Shown here: positions 46,357 to 56,630 of the stretch, one piece after another
Layout of the letters: each line of letters begins with the position of its first letter
Numbering within the stretch: position 1 is the first letter of the stretch
NCBI GenBank assembly: GCA_963731285.1
Contig: CAVSUR010000009.1
Location: 399,798-463,797, forward strand
DNA: 64,000 nucleotides
Direction of reading: 5' to 3'
Source: CAVSUR01 sp963731285
GTDB lineage: Bacteria > Actinomycetota > Actinomycetes > Streptosporangiales > Streptosporangiaceae
The notes under the pieces: generated by a model
What the model was told of the DNA's origin: nothing
What the model saw: the letters and a program-made list of their open reading frames with translations, nothing else
Database searches by the model: none
Translations under genes and position numbers: made by a program

Positions 46357-47210
46357 CCGGTCGGCTGCGGCCCGTGGTCGCTCTGCTCGCCGCCGCCGTC
46401 GCGGGGTTAAGCGCGGCCGCCTGCAGTGCCTCCGCCGCAGCCGGCATGGGCGCCGTGCATTACCCGGTGCACAGCTCGCTCCGGTTCCGCTACATGACCG
46501 ACACCTCCGCGGGGCCGCAGATCTTGCGCTACGGCTACAACCTCGTCGACCTCGGGCCGTATCCCAGCCTGGTCGACAAGCTGCCGGCCGGCCAGCGCGC
46601 CCTGGTCTGGATCGGTAACTACAATCCGGCCAGCTGCTCGTTCGCGCTGTCCGGTGCCCAGGTCCGGGCGGCCATCCGGCCGCTTGCCGGGGATCCGAAG
46701 GTGGCGGGCTACTACCTCGCCGACGAGGCCGACGACGCCGTCCCGGCCTTTGGCGGGCACTGCCGCCGGGTCGCCGCGCAGGTCACCGCGCGCAGCCGCC
46801 TGGTGCACAAGCTGGCACCCGGCGCCTTCACCTACGAAGTGGTCACCGAGCCACGCAACTTCGCGGCGTTCGCCGGGGCCACGGACGTGCTGGGCACCGA
46901 CCCGTACCCGTGCAAGGGCGGCGGCGGCTGCAACTGGTCCATGATCCCCCGGTACATCGCCGCGCTGCACGCTGCCCATGTCGCCCGCTACTGGGGAGTG
47001 CTGCAGGCCTTCTCCGCGCAGGCCTGGCGGTATCCGACGGCAGCCGAGCTGCGGACCATGATCGGCCAGTGGGAGCACTCCGACTGGCAGGGGGAGCAGA
47101 CCTTCGCCTGGAGCTACGGCGGCGGCTCGCTGGCCGCGCACCCGCGCCTGCTGGCCGTGCTCCGCGATCTGAACCTCGGCAGGACCCGGGGCGCTGGCTC
47201 TCGGCCGTAA
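46353..47210 (+). CDS. Secreted lipoprotein with glycosidase-like TIM-barrel
   Basis: 285 residues with a lipoprotein signal (VVALLAAAVAGLSAAAC) and a domain that reads like a glycoside-hydrolase barrel: IRPLAGDPKVAGYYLADEAD (an acidic pair at a strand end), VLGTDPYPCKGGGGC and a final FAWSYGGGS. No exact GH family recognised. Co-translated with the deacetylase gene (ATGA). A role in trimming or processing the extracellular polysaccharide is plausible but inferred. Confidence 0.7.
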   Translation: MTGRLRPVVALLAAAVAGLSAAACSASAAAGMGAVHYPVHSSLRFRYMTDTSAGPQILRYGYNLVDLGPYPSLVDKLPAGQRALVWIGNYNPASCSFALSGAQVRAAIRPLAGDPKVAGYYLADEADDAVPAFGGHCRRVAAQVTARSRLVHKLAPGAFTYEVVTEPRNFAAFAGATDVLGTDPYPCKGGGGCNWSMIPRYIAALHAAHVARYWGVLQAFSAQAWRYPTAAELRTMIGQWEHSDWQGEQTFAWSYGGGSLAAHPRLLAVLRDLNLGRTRGAGSRP

Positions 47211-47224
47211 CGCCGCCGGGCCGC

Positions 47225-47256
47225 GCATCTGACGTAGGCACGGCTACGTCAGATGC
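47225..47256. promoter_or_regulatory. Perfect inverted repeat upstream of beta-helix gene 1
   Basis: GCATCTGACGTAG, loop GCACGG, CTACGTCAGATGC: a 13-base perfect stem, ending 90 bases before the start of the first beta-helix gene and just after the glycosidase-like gene. A related element sits in the same place before the second paralogue, which favours an operator over a simple terminator. Confidence 0.65.
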
Positions 47257-47346
47257 GGGATTGCCCGCTGGGCCCGCGGCCGTAGAGTCCGGCCGACGGC
47301 GTCGTGACCGCGATGCGATGTCTCAGCAGGACCGGGTGGGGATTCG

Positions 47347-49521
47347 GTGCGAGCACAGATAACTCCGCGGCCGCGCCGCAGGTTCGCAGCCGGCGTTGTG
47401 GTTCTTCTCGCGGGCGCGGCCGGGGGCCTGGCAGCTGCCTCGCCCGCGCTGGCCGGGATCGTGCCGTGCTCGACGGCCAGCCTGGTCGCGGCCATCTCGG
47501 CGGCGAACAGCACGAACGGGACGGTCACCCTCACCAGCGGCTGCGTCTACACGCTGACCGCGGCGAACAACTCCGCCGACGGCGGCAGCGGGCTGCCGGT
47601 CATCACCGGGCAGGTCACGGTGGCCGGCGGCGGCGCGACGATCACCCGGTCGGCAGCCGGCGGCACGGGCGCCTTCCGCATCTTCGACGTCGCGTCGGCC
47701 GGCAAGCTGACGCTGAGCTCGGTCACGTTGTCGAACGGCCTGGCCAGCAACGGGGCGCAGGGCGGCGGCGCGATCTTCAGTCACGGCACGCTGTCGGTCT
47801 CGGGCTCGACGTTCAGCGGCAATTCCTCGCCGGCCGCCACCGGGACCTCCGGCGGCGCGATCGACAGCAGCGGCACGCTGACGGTGAATACCTCCGCGTT
47901 CACCGGCAACACCGCCCAGGAGGGCGGCGGCGTCTTCAACCAGAAGACGGCGACGATCACCAACAGCACCTTCACGCGCAACACGGCCACGATCTACGGC
48001 GGCGGCGCGCTGCTGAACGCGGCAGGCACGGAAACGGTGACCGGAGACACCTTCACCGGGAACACCGGCCCGGGCGGCGGCGCGATCGACAATGACACCG
48101 CGCTCAATATCACCGACAGCACGTTCTACAACAACACCGCCGGCGGCAACGGCGGCGGCGCGGTGCAGAACTTCGGCACCACCACGATCAGGCAGTCGAC
48201 GCTGGCCGGCAACACCTCGCCGTACGGGGCCGACATCCTCAACTACACCGGGTTCACGCTGTCGATCGGCATGAGCATCGTCTCCGGCGGGCTGAACGGC
48301 AGCAACTGCGGCGGCCAGGCACCGATCACCGACGCGGGGTACAACATCGACTCCGGGACGTCCTGCGGGTTCTCGGCCGGGCAGCACTCGATGAGCAGCA
48401 CCCAGCCTCAGCTCGACGCGCTGGCCGCCAACGGCGGCCCGACCCAGACGATGGCGCTGCCGGCGCGGCAGCCCGGCGGTGAACGCCATCCCCGCCGCCA
48501 CCTCAGGCTGCGCGGGCAGCACCGACCAGCGCGGCATCTCCCGGCCGCAGGGCAGCGGCTGCGACATCGGCGCCTACGAGATCATCGCCACCTCGGGCGA
48601 CACCCAGCCGCCGACCGTGCCGACCGGCCTGACGGCCACATCCGTCACCGCGAACTCGGTCTCACTGCAGTGGAACGCCTCGACCGACAACGTAGGCGTG
48701 ACCGGCTACACGATCTACCGCAACGGGACCGCGGTGGGCGGCACCGGCGGGGCGACCAGCTTCACCGACATGACCGCCGCGCCGTCCAGCGCGTACAAGT
48801 ACACGGTGGACGCCTTCGACGGCAGCGGCAACCACTCGGCGCAGTCCGCGGCGGTCTCGGTCAATACGCCGGCCCCGTCCGGGATCCAGGCCGGCCCGGG
48901 CGGCGCCGTCGCCACGGCCAGCCGGGTGACCAGCACCACGATCACGCTGCCGGGCCCGGTGCACGCGGGCGACCTGCTGGCCGGCTGGTTCGGCCAGTAC
49001 GACTGGCCGGCCAGGTCCAGGTCTCCGACAACGTCAACGGGCCGTGGACCCGAGGCACCGCGTCGACCACGTTCTCCAACGGCGGCGGTGATATCGCGCT
49101 GTATTACCTGCAGGATTCGGCCGCCGCGCCCTCCGGGCTGACGATCACGATCAGTGCCAGCAACCCCACCTACCTGGAGGCTGCGCTGGCGGACTACTCG
49201 GGCGCAGCCACCACCGGGGCGCTGGACCAGACGGCGATGGCGAAGGGCAATGGCACGTCCGTAGACTCCGGCCCGACGGCCGCCGTGGGCGCGGGCGAGC
49301 TGGTGGTGGGCGGCATCATTACCGGCGGCTCGCCGGGATCGATCACCGCCGGATCGTCGCAGGGCCAGCCGTTCGCGATCCGCAGCCAGACCAGCTCGGG
49401 CTCGGTGGACGTGGAGGATGTGCTGGCCAGCGCGGCCGGGGCACAGGACGCCCGGGCTACCTTCGGGACGGCAACCGACTGGTACGCCGTGGCGGCGGTG
49501 TTCCATCCCGCCTCCGGCTGA
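47347..49521 (+). pseudogene. Secreted beta-helix / FN3 protein, paralogue 1, frame broken
   Basis: Exported protein of about 725 residues. The signal peptide begins with a twin-arginine-like RPRRRFAAG and a hydrophobic run ending SPALA. Next is a right-handed beta-helix (about 60-340) with repeats such as GGAIFSHGTLSVSGSTFSGN and GGGAIDNDTALNITDSTFYN, a 'choice-of-anchor' block ITDAGYNIDSGTSCGF, one FN3 domain (PPTVPTGLTATSVTANSVSL) and a C-terminal beta domain ending WYAVAAVFHPASG. Two frame changes near 48475 and 49010. It lacks a sortase motif. It probably binds or acts on surface polysaccharide; no catalytic residues identified. Confidence 0.82.
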
Positions 49522-49547
49522 CGCGCGCATGCGGGGCGGCCGGCCGT

Positions 49548-49579
49548 ACATCGGGAGTAGGCGGCCCTACTTCAGATGA
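49548..49579. promoter_or_regulatory. Imperfect inverted repeat upstream of beta-helix gene 2
   Basis: ACATCGGGAGTAG, loop GCGGCC, CTACTTCAGATGA. It has the same arm length and six-base loop as the element at 47225-47256 and shares CATC, GTAG, CTAC and TCAGATG with it. It ends 97 bases before the start of paralogue 2. Two arm positions are mismatched and one is a wobble pair. Confidence 0.6.
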
Positions 49580-49676
49580 AGGTTGTCGCCGCACAGGGGC
49601 GAAGTAAGTTATCCGAGTCGGCAGCTTTACCGGCATTTTGGCTGCTGTTTTCCGGCTGCATAAGGTGGGGGTTTCG

Positions 49677-51842
49677 GTGAGATTCTGGTTGCGCCGCCTG
49701 GTCGCCTCCGCGGCCGTGGCCACGCCGGTATTAGCAGCGCTCGCGGTCGCGCAGCCCGCCGCCGCGGCTCCGATCGCCTGCACGGTGACAGGTCTCGCCG
49801 CCGCGATCAAGACAGCTAACGGTGCCGCAGGCGGGGGCACCGTTACGCTGCCGAGCGGCTGCGCCTACGTGCTGACGGCGGCGAACAACACCACTGACGG
49901 CGGCACCGGCCTGCCGGTCATCACCGGCAAGGTGACGATCGTCGGCAGCAAGGACACGATCCGGCGGTCGACCGTCGCCGGGACTCCCGCGTTCCGGATC
50001 TTCGACGTGGCCGCTGGCGGCAGCCTGACGCTCAGTGCGCTGACGCTCGCCAATGGCGAGGCCGACAACGGTGCGCAAGGCGGCGGCGCGATTTTCAGTC
50101 ACGGCACGCTGTCGGTCTCAGGCTCGACGTTCAGCGGCAATTCCTCGCCGGCCACGACCGGGACTTCCGGCGGCGCGATCGACAGCAGCGGCACGCTGAC
50201 GGTGAACACGTCCACGTTCACCGGCAATACCGCCCAGGAGGGCGCCGGCGTCTTCAACCAGAACGTCGCAACGGTCAAGAACAGCACGTTCACCGGCAAC
50301 ACCGCGACGATCTACGGCGGCGGCGGGATGGTCAACGGCGCCGGGACACTGACCGTGTCCGACGACACCTTCAGCGGCAACACCGGCCCCGGCGGCGGCG
50401 CTCTCGACAACGACGCAACGCTGAACGTGACGGACAGCACCTTCTACAACAACACCGCGGGGGCCAACGGCGGCGGCGCGATCGTGAACTTCGGCACTAC
50501 CACGATCACCCAGTCAACGCTGTCCGGGAACACCGCGCAGTACGGCGCGGACGTGCTCAACTACACCGGCTTCACGATGTCGATCGGCATGAGCATCGTG
50601 GCGAACGGCCAGAACGGCAATAACTGCGGCGGCCAGGCGCCGATCACCGACGCCGGCTACAACATCGACTCGGGCTCATCCTGCGGCTTCTCGTCGGCCA
50701 GCCACTCGCTGACCAGCACGGCGCCGCAGCTCGACGCGCTGGCCTCCAACGGCGGGTCCACCCAGACGATGGCCCTGCCGGCCAGCAGCCCGGCCGTGGA
50801 CGTGATCCCGCCGACGGTCTCGGGGTGCCCCGGGAGCACCGACCAGCGCGGCATGAGCCGGCCGCAGGGCTCAGGGTGCGACATCGGCGCATACGAGCTG
50901 ATCCAGAATGGCGGCGACAAGACGCCGCCGACCGTGCCCACAGGTCTGGCCGTGACCGCGGTGACGTCGAACTCGGTGTCCCTGAAGTGGAGCGCCTCGA
51001 CCGATAACGTCGGCGTAACCGGATACACGATCTACCGGAACGGGGCGGCCGTCGGATCGACCGGCGGCCCGAACGCGACGACCTATACCGACACCACGGC
51101 TGCGCCGTCTACCACCTACAAGTACACGGTGGATGCCTTCGACGGCAGCGGCAACCACTCAGCGCAGTCGGCCGCCGTGACGGCTACCACGCCCGCGCCA
51201 AGCGGGGTCAGGTACGTTCAGGGCACCTCGACCGGGACCGGCAGCAAGGTCGCGAGCATCATGATCACGCTGACCCAGCCCGTCGGCGCCGGGAACCTGC
51301 TGGCTGGCTGGTTCGGCCAGTACGACTCGACCGGCCAGGTGCAGGTTTCCGATAATGTCAACGGAGCCTGGACCCGCAGTGCGGCCACCACCACATTCGG
51401 CAGCGGCAGCGGTGACCTGGCGATGTACTACGTCCAGAACTCCAAGGCGGCGCCGTCTGGGCTGACCATCACCGTCAGCGCGACTAACCCCACCTACCTG
51501 GAGGCTGCGCTGGCCGACTACTCGGGCGTGGCAACGTCGGGAGCGCTTGACCAGACGGCAGTGGCCAAGGGCAACAGCACCGCCGTCGACTCTGGCCCGA
51601 CCGCCTCGATCGGCGCGGGCGAGCTCGTTGTCGGGGGTGTGATCACTGGCGGCTCACCGGGATCGGTCACGGCGGGCTCGACGGACGGCCAGCCATTCGC
51701 GCTCCGCAGCCAGACCAGCTCGGGCTCAGTGGATCTGGAGGACGTGCTGACCAGTGCGGCCGGGACGCAGGATGCCCGCGCCACGCTGGGGACGGCCACC
51801 GACTGGTACGCCATGGCCGCGACCTTCCACGTGGCTCCCTGA
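49677..51842 (+). CDS. Secreted beta-helix / FN3 protein, paralogue 2
   Basis: An intact close relative of the preceding gene: signal peptide (RFWLRRLVASAAVATPVLAA, then AAAAP), beta-helix repeats with the same wording (GGAIFSHGTLSVSGSTFSGN), anchor block ITDAGYNIDSGSSCGF, one FN3 domain (PPTVPTGLAVTAVTSNSVSL) and the same C-terminal domain ending DWYAMAATFHVAP. GTG 49677 follows AAGGTGGGGG; an ATG at 49638 is in frame but would add a non-hydrophobic leader. Residues differ throughout but long blocks are identical, so this is a tandem duplication that has diverged moderately. Confidence 0.87.
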   Translation: MRFWLRRLVASAAVATPVLAALAVAQPAAAAPIACTVTGLAAAIKTANGAAGGGTVTLPSGCAYVLTAANNTTDGGTGLPVITGKVTIVGSKDTIRRSTVAGTPAFRIFDVAAGGSLTLSALTLANGEADNGAQGGGAIFSHGTLSVSGSTFSGNSSPATTGTSGGAIDSSGTLTVNTSTFTGNTAQEGAGVFNQNVATVKNSTFTGNTATIYGGGGMVNGAGTLTVSDDTFSGNTGPGGGALDNDATLNVTDSTFYNNTAGANGGGAIVNFGTTTITQSTLSGNTAQYGADVLNYTGFTMSIGMSIVANGQNGNNCGGQAPITDAGYNIDSGSSCGFSSASHSLTSTAPQLDALASNGGSTQTMALPASSPAVDVIPPTVSGCPGSTDQRGMSRPQGSGCDIGAYELIQNGGDKTPPTVPTGLAVTAVTSNSVSLKWSASTDNVGVTGYTIYRNGAAVGSTGGPNATTYTDTTAAPSTTYKYTVDAFDGSGNHSAQSAAVTATTPAPSGVRYVQGTSTGTGSKVASIMITLTQPVGAGNLLAGWFGQYDSTGQVQVSDNVNGAWTRSAATTTFGSGSGDLAMYYVQNSKAAPSGLTITVSATNPTYLEAALADYSGVATSGALDQTAVAKGNSTAVDSGPTASIGAGELVVGGVITGGSPGSVTAGSTDGQPFALRSQTSSGSVDLEDVLTSAAGTQDARATLGTATDWYAMAATFHVAP

Positions 51843-52027
51843 CCCCTGTCCGGGCTGCTGCAGTCAGCCGGTCCCGGCCTGCCGTTGGCCCAAGCCAGCG
51901 CAGGCCGGGCCCGGGATCCGGGCTCAGGTGCACAGGTCCGATGATGGGAGGTGGCGAGGTACCCGCCGTCCGGTACCATGTCCGGGCAGGCATGAGCTAG
52001 CGCATCCTGCATGCGGCCTAGCTCAGT

Positions 52028-52101
52028 GCGGGTGTAGTTCAATGGTAGAACGTCAGCTTCCCAAGCTGATAGTGCGGGTTCGATTCTCGTCACCCGCTCC
52101 A
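52028..52101 (+). tRNA. tRNA-Gly (anticodon UCC)
   Basis: Acceptor stem GCGGGTG/CACCCGC, D-arm with GTTCAATGGTAGAAC, anticodon arm CAGCTTCCCAAGCTG (anticodon TCC), T-arm GCGGGTTCGATTCTCGT, discriminator T and encoded CCA. The 3' half serves as the attachment site of the element that follows. Confidence 0.96.
52058..52099 (+). other. Attachment site (att) inside tRNA-Gly
   Basis: 42 bases from the anticodon loop to the end of the acceptor stem (TTCCCAAGCTGATAGTGCG ... CACCCGCTC). They recur with two mismatches at 61573-61614, at the other end of the first integrated element. Confidence 0.85.
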
Positions 52102-52142
52102 CGAGAAACGCCAGCTCAGGCGCATGATCTCCGGCACTCCGG

Positions 52143-53305
52143 TCAGGTCGCGTCTGATGCGGCCTCGCGTGCCCGATGCGTGCCCGATGGGCTCTCGGTA
52201 GCGTCGAGTTCAGCCGTGACGAGCTGGCTCATGGCGGCGGCGATCAGCCGGTCCCGCTCGGTGGTGCGGTGCTGGTAGATCAGCGCGGCCCGGGTCGTGC
52301 TGTGGCCCATCCGGCCCATCAGCTCGCGCAGGCTCGCGCCCGTGGCCGCCGCGATGTGGTTGCCGGTATGCCGCAGGTCGTGGAAGTGGAAGCCGGTCAG
52401 CCCGGCCGCCTCGGTCGCCCGCCGCCAGGTCGCGGAGAAGTTCGGCCGCCGCAGCGGCGCGCTCTTCGGGCCGGTGAAGATCAGGCTGTCATCCTCCGGC
52501 GGCGGTGTAGTCGGTCCAGGTGCGCAGCGATGTCCGGCAGCACGAACGCGGGCAGGGTCACGGTGCGCTTGCCCGCCTCGGACTTGGGCGGCCCGGTGAT
52601 CAGCGAGCCGTCCACCAGCTCGACTACGGATGCCTCGACTCGGAGCATGCCCGCCGCCAGGTCGAGGTGACGGCGGCGCAGCGCGGCCAGCTCACCCCAG
52701 CGCAGGCTGCCGAACACGGCGAGCAGGATCAGCGCCCGGTAGCGCGGGTCTATGGCGTCGGCCAGGGCGAAGACCTGGCGGATGGTCAGCACCGGCCGCT
52801 CGGGTGACTTCTCCTGCCCGGCGCCCTTGATCCGGCACGGGTTGCGGCGGATCAGCCCGTCATCCACGGCCGTGTTCATGATCGCCTTGAGCAGCCGGTA
52901 CGCCTTGGCGACGGTGACCTCACCGGCCCCGGCGTCGAGCAGGCTCTTGCGCCAGCGGCGGACCAGCGGCTCGGTGATGTCCTGCACGTTCAGCGTGCCG
53001 AACGTCGGGGCCAGGTGCAGTCGGACCAGACCCTCGTAGAGCTGCATCGTCTTGGGCCGCAGGTTCGGCCGCTCGGCCACCCAAGACCGGGCGTACGAGC
53101 CGAACGGTACCCGGCCCGCGTCCGGGTCGAGCCAGTCACCCCGGACGATCTCCGCCTCGGTCAGCGTTAGCCAGCGCTCCGCGTCGGTCTTGGTCGCGAA
53201 GGTCCGGTCAGCGGGCCGGTCGATGCCGTCCGGCCCCTTGTAGCGGGCCTGCCACCGGCCAGAGGGCAGGCGGCGGACCCGGCCGAACCGGCGCTTGCCC
53301 GCCAT
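52143..53305 (-). pseudogene. int: Tyrosine recombinase (integrase) of element 1, frame broken
   Basis: Site-specific recombinase for integration at tRNA-Gly. AP2-like arm-binding N-terminus (RRLPSGRWQARYKGPDG, FATKTDAERWLTLTEAEIVR), core-binding domain, then the catalytic domain: first Arg in LAVFGSLRWGELAALRRR, H-x-x-R in FHFHDLRHTGNHIAATG, and the Tyr in RMGHSTTRAALIYQHRT. One frame change near 52500. ATG 53305 overlaps the excisionase stop (TGATG). The stop at 52143-52145 lies about 45 bases from the att core. Confidence 0.92.
52168..52189 (+). repeat. Two tandem 11-base repeats inside the left end of element 1
   Basis: CGTGCCCGATG occurs twice head to tail (52168-52178, 52179-52189), about 70 bases from the att core. 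The same word lies at 61468-61478, with a partial copy (CGTGCCCG) 11 bases before it, near the right att. Likely arm-type integrase binding sites. Confidence 0.6.
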
Positions 53306-53534
53306 CAGGCGGCCCTCCGCGCGGGCCGGGCGCAGGACGCCGGCTCGACGGTCCCGGCCGCGATGAACTCGGCCAGCGCGGACTCGGGGATGCGGACGTG
53401 GCGTCCGACGCGGACGAACCGGATGCGCCGCTCAGCGATCAGCCGCCGGGGGAATCGCTCACCGCTGCGTGAAGTGCCCAGCAGCTCGGCGGCCTCGGCC
53501 GACAGGTGAGCAGCCGGTCAGCAGATGCACTCAT
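53305..53534 (-). pseudogene. xis: Excisionase-like helix-turn-helix protein of element 1, frame broken
   Basis: Small MerR/excisionase-type DNA-binding protein directly upstream of int. Starts ATG 53534. After a frame change near 53500-53460 it reads AAELLGTS, FPRRLIAERRIRFVRVGRHV and RIPESALAEFIAAGTVEPAS, the usual winged-helix of AICE Xis proteins. Stop and int start overlap (TGATG). Confidence 0.8.
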
Positions 53535-53539
53535 GATGA

Positions 53540-55015
53540 TCACTTCTTCCAGGGGAGGACGGAGAGGTCAGGCGGCGGGGACGGCCGGGGCGTGGGCGCG
53601 GGCCTGGTCGGCGCGAGGCGAGGGCGAGCTCGGCGCCGGGGGTTGCGGTGTTGGCCGGTGCCGGCGTAGGCCCAGGTGTGACAGATCAGGACGACGCGCT
53701 CGTCGAGGGGGCGGCCCCAGGGGTCGAGTTCGCCGCCGGGGTGGCGCTGGGCGCGGCGGTGTTCGGCGCGGTCGCGGCGGAGCGGCCGAAGGTGACGGAG
53801 TAGCGGCGGGATTTGGTGAGGAAGTGGCCGCCGTGGCCGAGCTGGTGCGCCCACCGGCACAGCCGCGGTGGGGCGCGGGCCTGCGGTGAGCTGGCCGCCG
53901 CCGAGTTCCCAGGCGGCGGTGATCATCCGCCGGTAGTGGGCCGGGCAGCGCAGCGCGTCCGAGGTCGAGGCGGGTGGTGAGCGGCCGGTCGGGCAGGCCG
54001 GGGGCGTCGAGGGTTTTGGTGGCGTACTTGGCGATGTAGTTCGCCACCGCCTGCATGCGAAGCTCGCGGCCGGTGCCGGGCAGGTCCTCGCCGCGGGCGG
54101 ATGGGCTTGATGTCGAGCTGGCGCGCCGAACCGCAGCACGACGGCGCGGCCGTGGCCGGGCCGGGGTCGACGGGGAGGGCGACGGCGGCGGCGGCCTGGT
54201 CGATGGCCTCGCACAGCAGGCCGGCGGTGAACCGGGCCGGGGGCGGCTGGTAGTCGTCGCCGGGGGCGTCGAGGCGGATCACGGCGTGGTAGTGGATGAC
54301 GCCCCGGGCCTGGTATTCGGCGACCTTGACGTAGCGGACCCGGCAGGCGGCGTGCGCGGCCTTCTGGGTCATGCCCGCCAGGCGGGCCAGGCGGCGGGGC
54401 AGGTAGGTGGTGAACCGGCGCCACAGCGTCGCCCGCGTGGGCATTGAACAGCACCGCGGCGTGGTAGTCGTAGCAGTCCGCGGCACAGGGCCCGGCCCAG
54501 CAGCGGGTCTTCCTCGCGGTGGCGCAGGTGGCAGGAGATGTCGCGGCCGTGCGGGCAGACGGCGACCTTTGCGTCGCGGCGGGGACGGCAGGGCAGCACG
54601 GTCGGGCCGCGCATCCGGCGGGAGTGAACCGGGCCGAAGGAGGGGGCGGTGAAGGTGGCGAACACGCACGGATGCGCGGCGATGGTCTCGGGGATGCCCT
54701 TGCCGCCTGACAAGCCCGGCCTTGACGAGCTGGCGGGCGTCGCGCTTGTAGACCTGGGAGCAGGGCGGGCAGACGGTCTCGCGGCGGTTGCCGCAGGGGA
54801 CGTGCAGCACCCCGCCGGGCTCATCGGAAGCGGTGTCGTAGACGGGGCGCAGCTCGCCGGTCGCGCGGTCGATAGCGTCGATCCGGCCGCGCAGCCGGAT
54901 CGGGCGGGTGCAGTGGCCGGTGCGCTCGGTCTGCGCGGATCCCGGCCGCGCGATCTCGCTCCCACGGGACGGGCGGCAGCGGCCGGGGTGGCGCGTGGCG
55001 GCGGGTTCGGGCATG
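53540..55015 (-). pseudogene. RepSA-like replication initiator of element 1, frame broken
   Basis: Initiates replication of the excised element. Fragments typical of AICE Rep proteins appear across all three minus frames: RGRIDAIDRATGELRPVYDT, VPCGNRRETVCPPCSQVYKR (two CxxC-like pairs), HPCVFATFTAPSFGPVHSR, KVAEYQARGVIHYHAVIRLD (H-x-H of a rolling-circle-type nuclease) and ITAAWELGGG. Many frame changes are needed and the limits are approximate; ATG 55015 is a possible start and TGA 53540-53542 a possible end. Confidence 0.78.
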
Positions 55016-56497
55016 CGGCCTGCCGGGTGGTGCCGCGCAGCTGGGCGGCGTAGGCGGCCAGTTCGGCGATCTGCGCGGTCGGTCAGGTAGGCGGCCTTGA
55101 TCCGCTGCGGGGTGCCGTCCTCGGCCAGCAGCCAGGACACGCCCCGGGCCAGCGGGTCGATGGTGGCGGCCGAGTAGCCCTGGGTGGCCCAGCCCTGGCC
55201 GAGGACCACATCGGAGGAGGCGTCGGTGGTGCAGCGGAACGCCCACCGGTAGCCGAATAGGTCCCGCAAGCTCGGGTCGATGATCTGGAAGGACGGCCGC
55301 TGGGTGGCCAGGATGACGATCACCCCGGCGGCCCGGCCGCGGGCGACCAGGTCGCGGATCAGCGCGCCGAACTCGGCTTGCTGGGTCTTGGTCTCCGGTG
55401 GTGGCGGAGAAGTAGGCGTACTCGTCGATCACGCACCAGATAGACCGGCTCCCCGAGTGCCGGGGGTGATCTTGCGGAGCCCGGCGGCCAGCAGCTGGTC
55501 GTACCGGTCGTTCATCACCCCCTGGAGCCACTTGCCGCAGTCGATCGCGGCGGTGATCGAGGGGCCGATGAACCTGTCGCGCAGTGCCGCCAGGGGCCGA
55601 GCTCGACTTGCTTGCCGTCGATCAGCACCAGGCGGCAGTCGGCCGACAGCGCGCCGTGGGCGCAGATCAGGTTGACGCCGTTGGACTTCCCCGCGCCGGG
55701 CTCGCCGCCGAGCAGGATGTTGCGCTCGCCCAGGTTGATGTCGACCAGCTCGCCGTTCTCATCGATGCCCAGATGGACCCGCTGCCAGATCGACAGCGGG
55801 AACACCGGCACCGCGCTGGTCAGCCGTCCGTCACATGACCGGCCCCGGTCAGCGAGCGGGACAGCGGGCAGGCCGGGGCACGGCAGGCCACCGGGACCGG
55901 GACGGCGGGCCAGCGGCGGGCCAGGCGACAGCGGCGAGGCGACGACGGGGCGGCGGCGAGGGTGTCGCGGCGGATCACGTCGATCGTCACGAGCTGCGAC
56001 CAGCGGGCGTTGCGGGTGACGCGGGCGTCGCGGGCCCAGCAGGCGGCGCGGAGCTGGTCGATGCGGGCCTCGAAATCCTCGGCGCACACCCCGGCCCGGC
56101 ACAGACCCGCACCCGTTCCCCGACTTTGGTCGGCCGGGACCACAGGACGAGGGGCAGGCGCCCGGCGCGGGTGTGCAGGCGGGCTTCCCAGCACAGCTTT
56201 TGGATGCCGGTGCCGGGCCAGCACGCACCAGCAGCGGCGCACCGTGAACCGCCGCGACCCCGGCACGGCCAGCACGGCCAGGACCAGACCGCCAGGACGA
56301 CGGCGGCGCCGGTGAGGGTGAGCAGGAGAGCCAGCCGCCACAGCGCGGCGGCCAGGCCGAGAAGGGGGCGAGTTCGGTGCGCCACCGCCATGCGACCCCG
56401 GCGGCGGAACGGTGGACGGTGACGAACATCGCGTCCACGGATACGGCGTGACCGGGCGCCGGGGCGGGCAGGAGTTGGCGGTCTTATCAGCAGGCAT
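54990..56497 (-). pseudogene. FtsK/SpoIIIE-like transfer protein (TraSA type) of element 1, frame broken
   Basis: DNA translocase for conjugal transfer of double-stranded DNA in mycelial actinomycetes. The N-terminal part has two hydrophobic runs near 56340-56240. Then come NLGERNILLGGEPGAGKSNG (Walker A), CRLVLIDGKQVELGPW, WCVIDEYAYFSATTG (Walker B) and MIVILATQRPSFQIIDPSLR with ARGVSWLLAEDGTPQRIKAA. Start ATG 56497. Several frame changes; the boundary with rep is approximate. Confidence 0.82.
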
Positions 56498-56503
56498 GAC
56501 AGG

Positions 56504-56630
56504 TCACTTCCGGGCGTCGAGGAACGGGGCGAGCAGGCACCGGGCGCACCCGCAACCCGGCATGTGCGGCGCCGGATGGGCAGGCCGAGGTCCGCGCGAG
56601 TGATCACCCGGCCCGGGCCGGGAATCTCAT
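56504..56630 (-). pseudogene. Small Cys-rich protein of element 1
   Basis: About 40 residues, read across two frames from ATG 56630 or GTG 56607 (ITRADLGLP) to a Cys-rich end HMPGCGCARCLLAPFLDARK at stop 56504-56506. The C-x-C-x2-C cluster suggests metal binding. It lies just before tra. Function unknown; too short for firm support. Confidence 0.4.

Noticed and set aside
47225..47256. The inverted repeat as merely a terminator of the glycosidase-like gene
   Set aside because: Possible, but its related copy at 49548-49579 sits at the same distance from the next start, which a terminator need not do; kept as a candidate operator.
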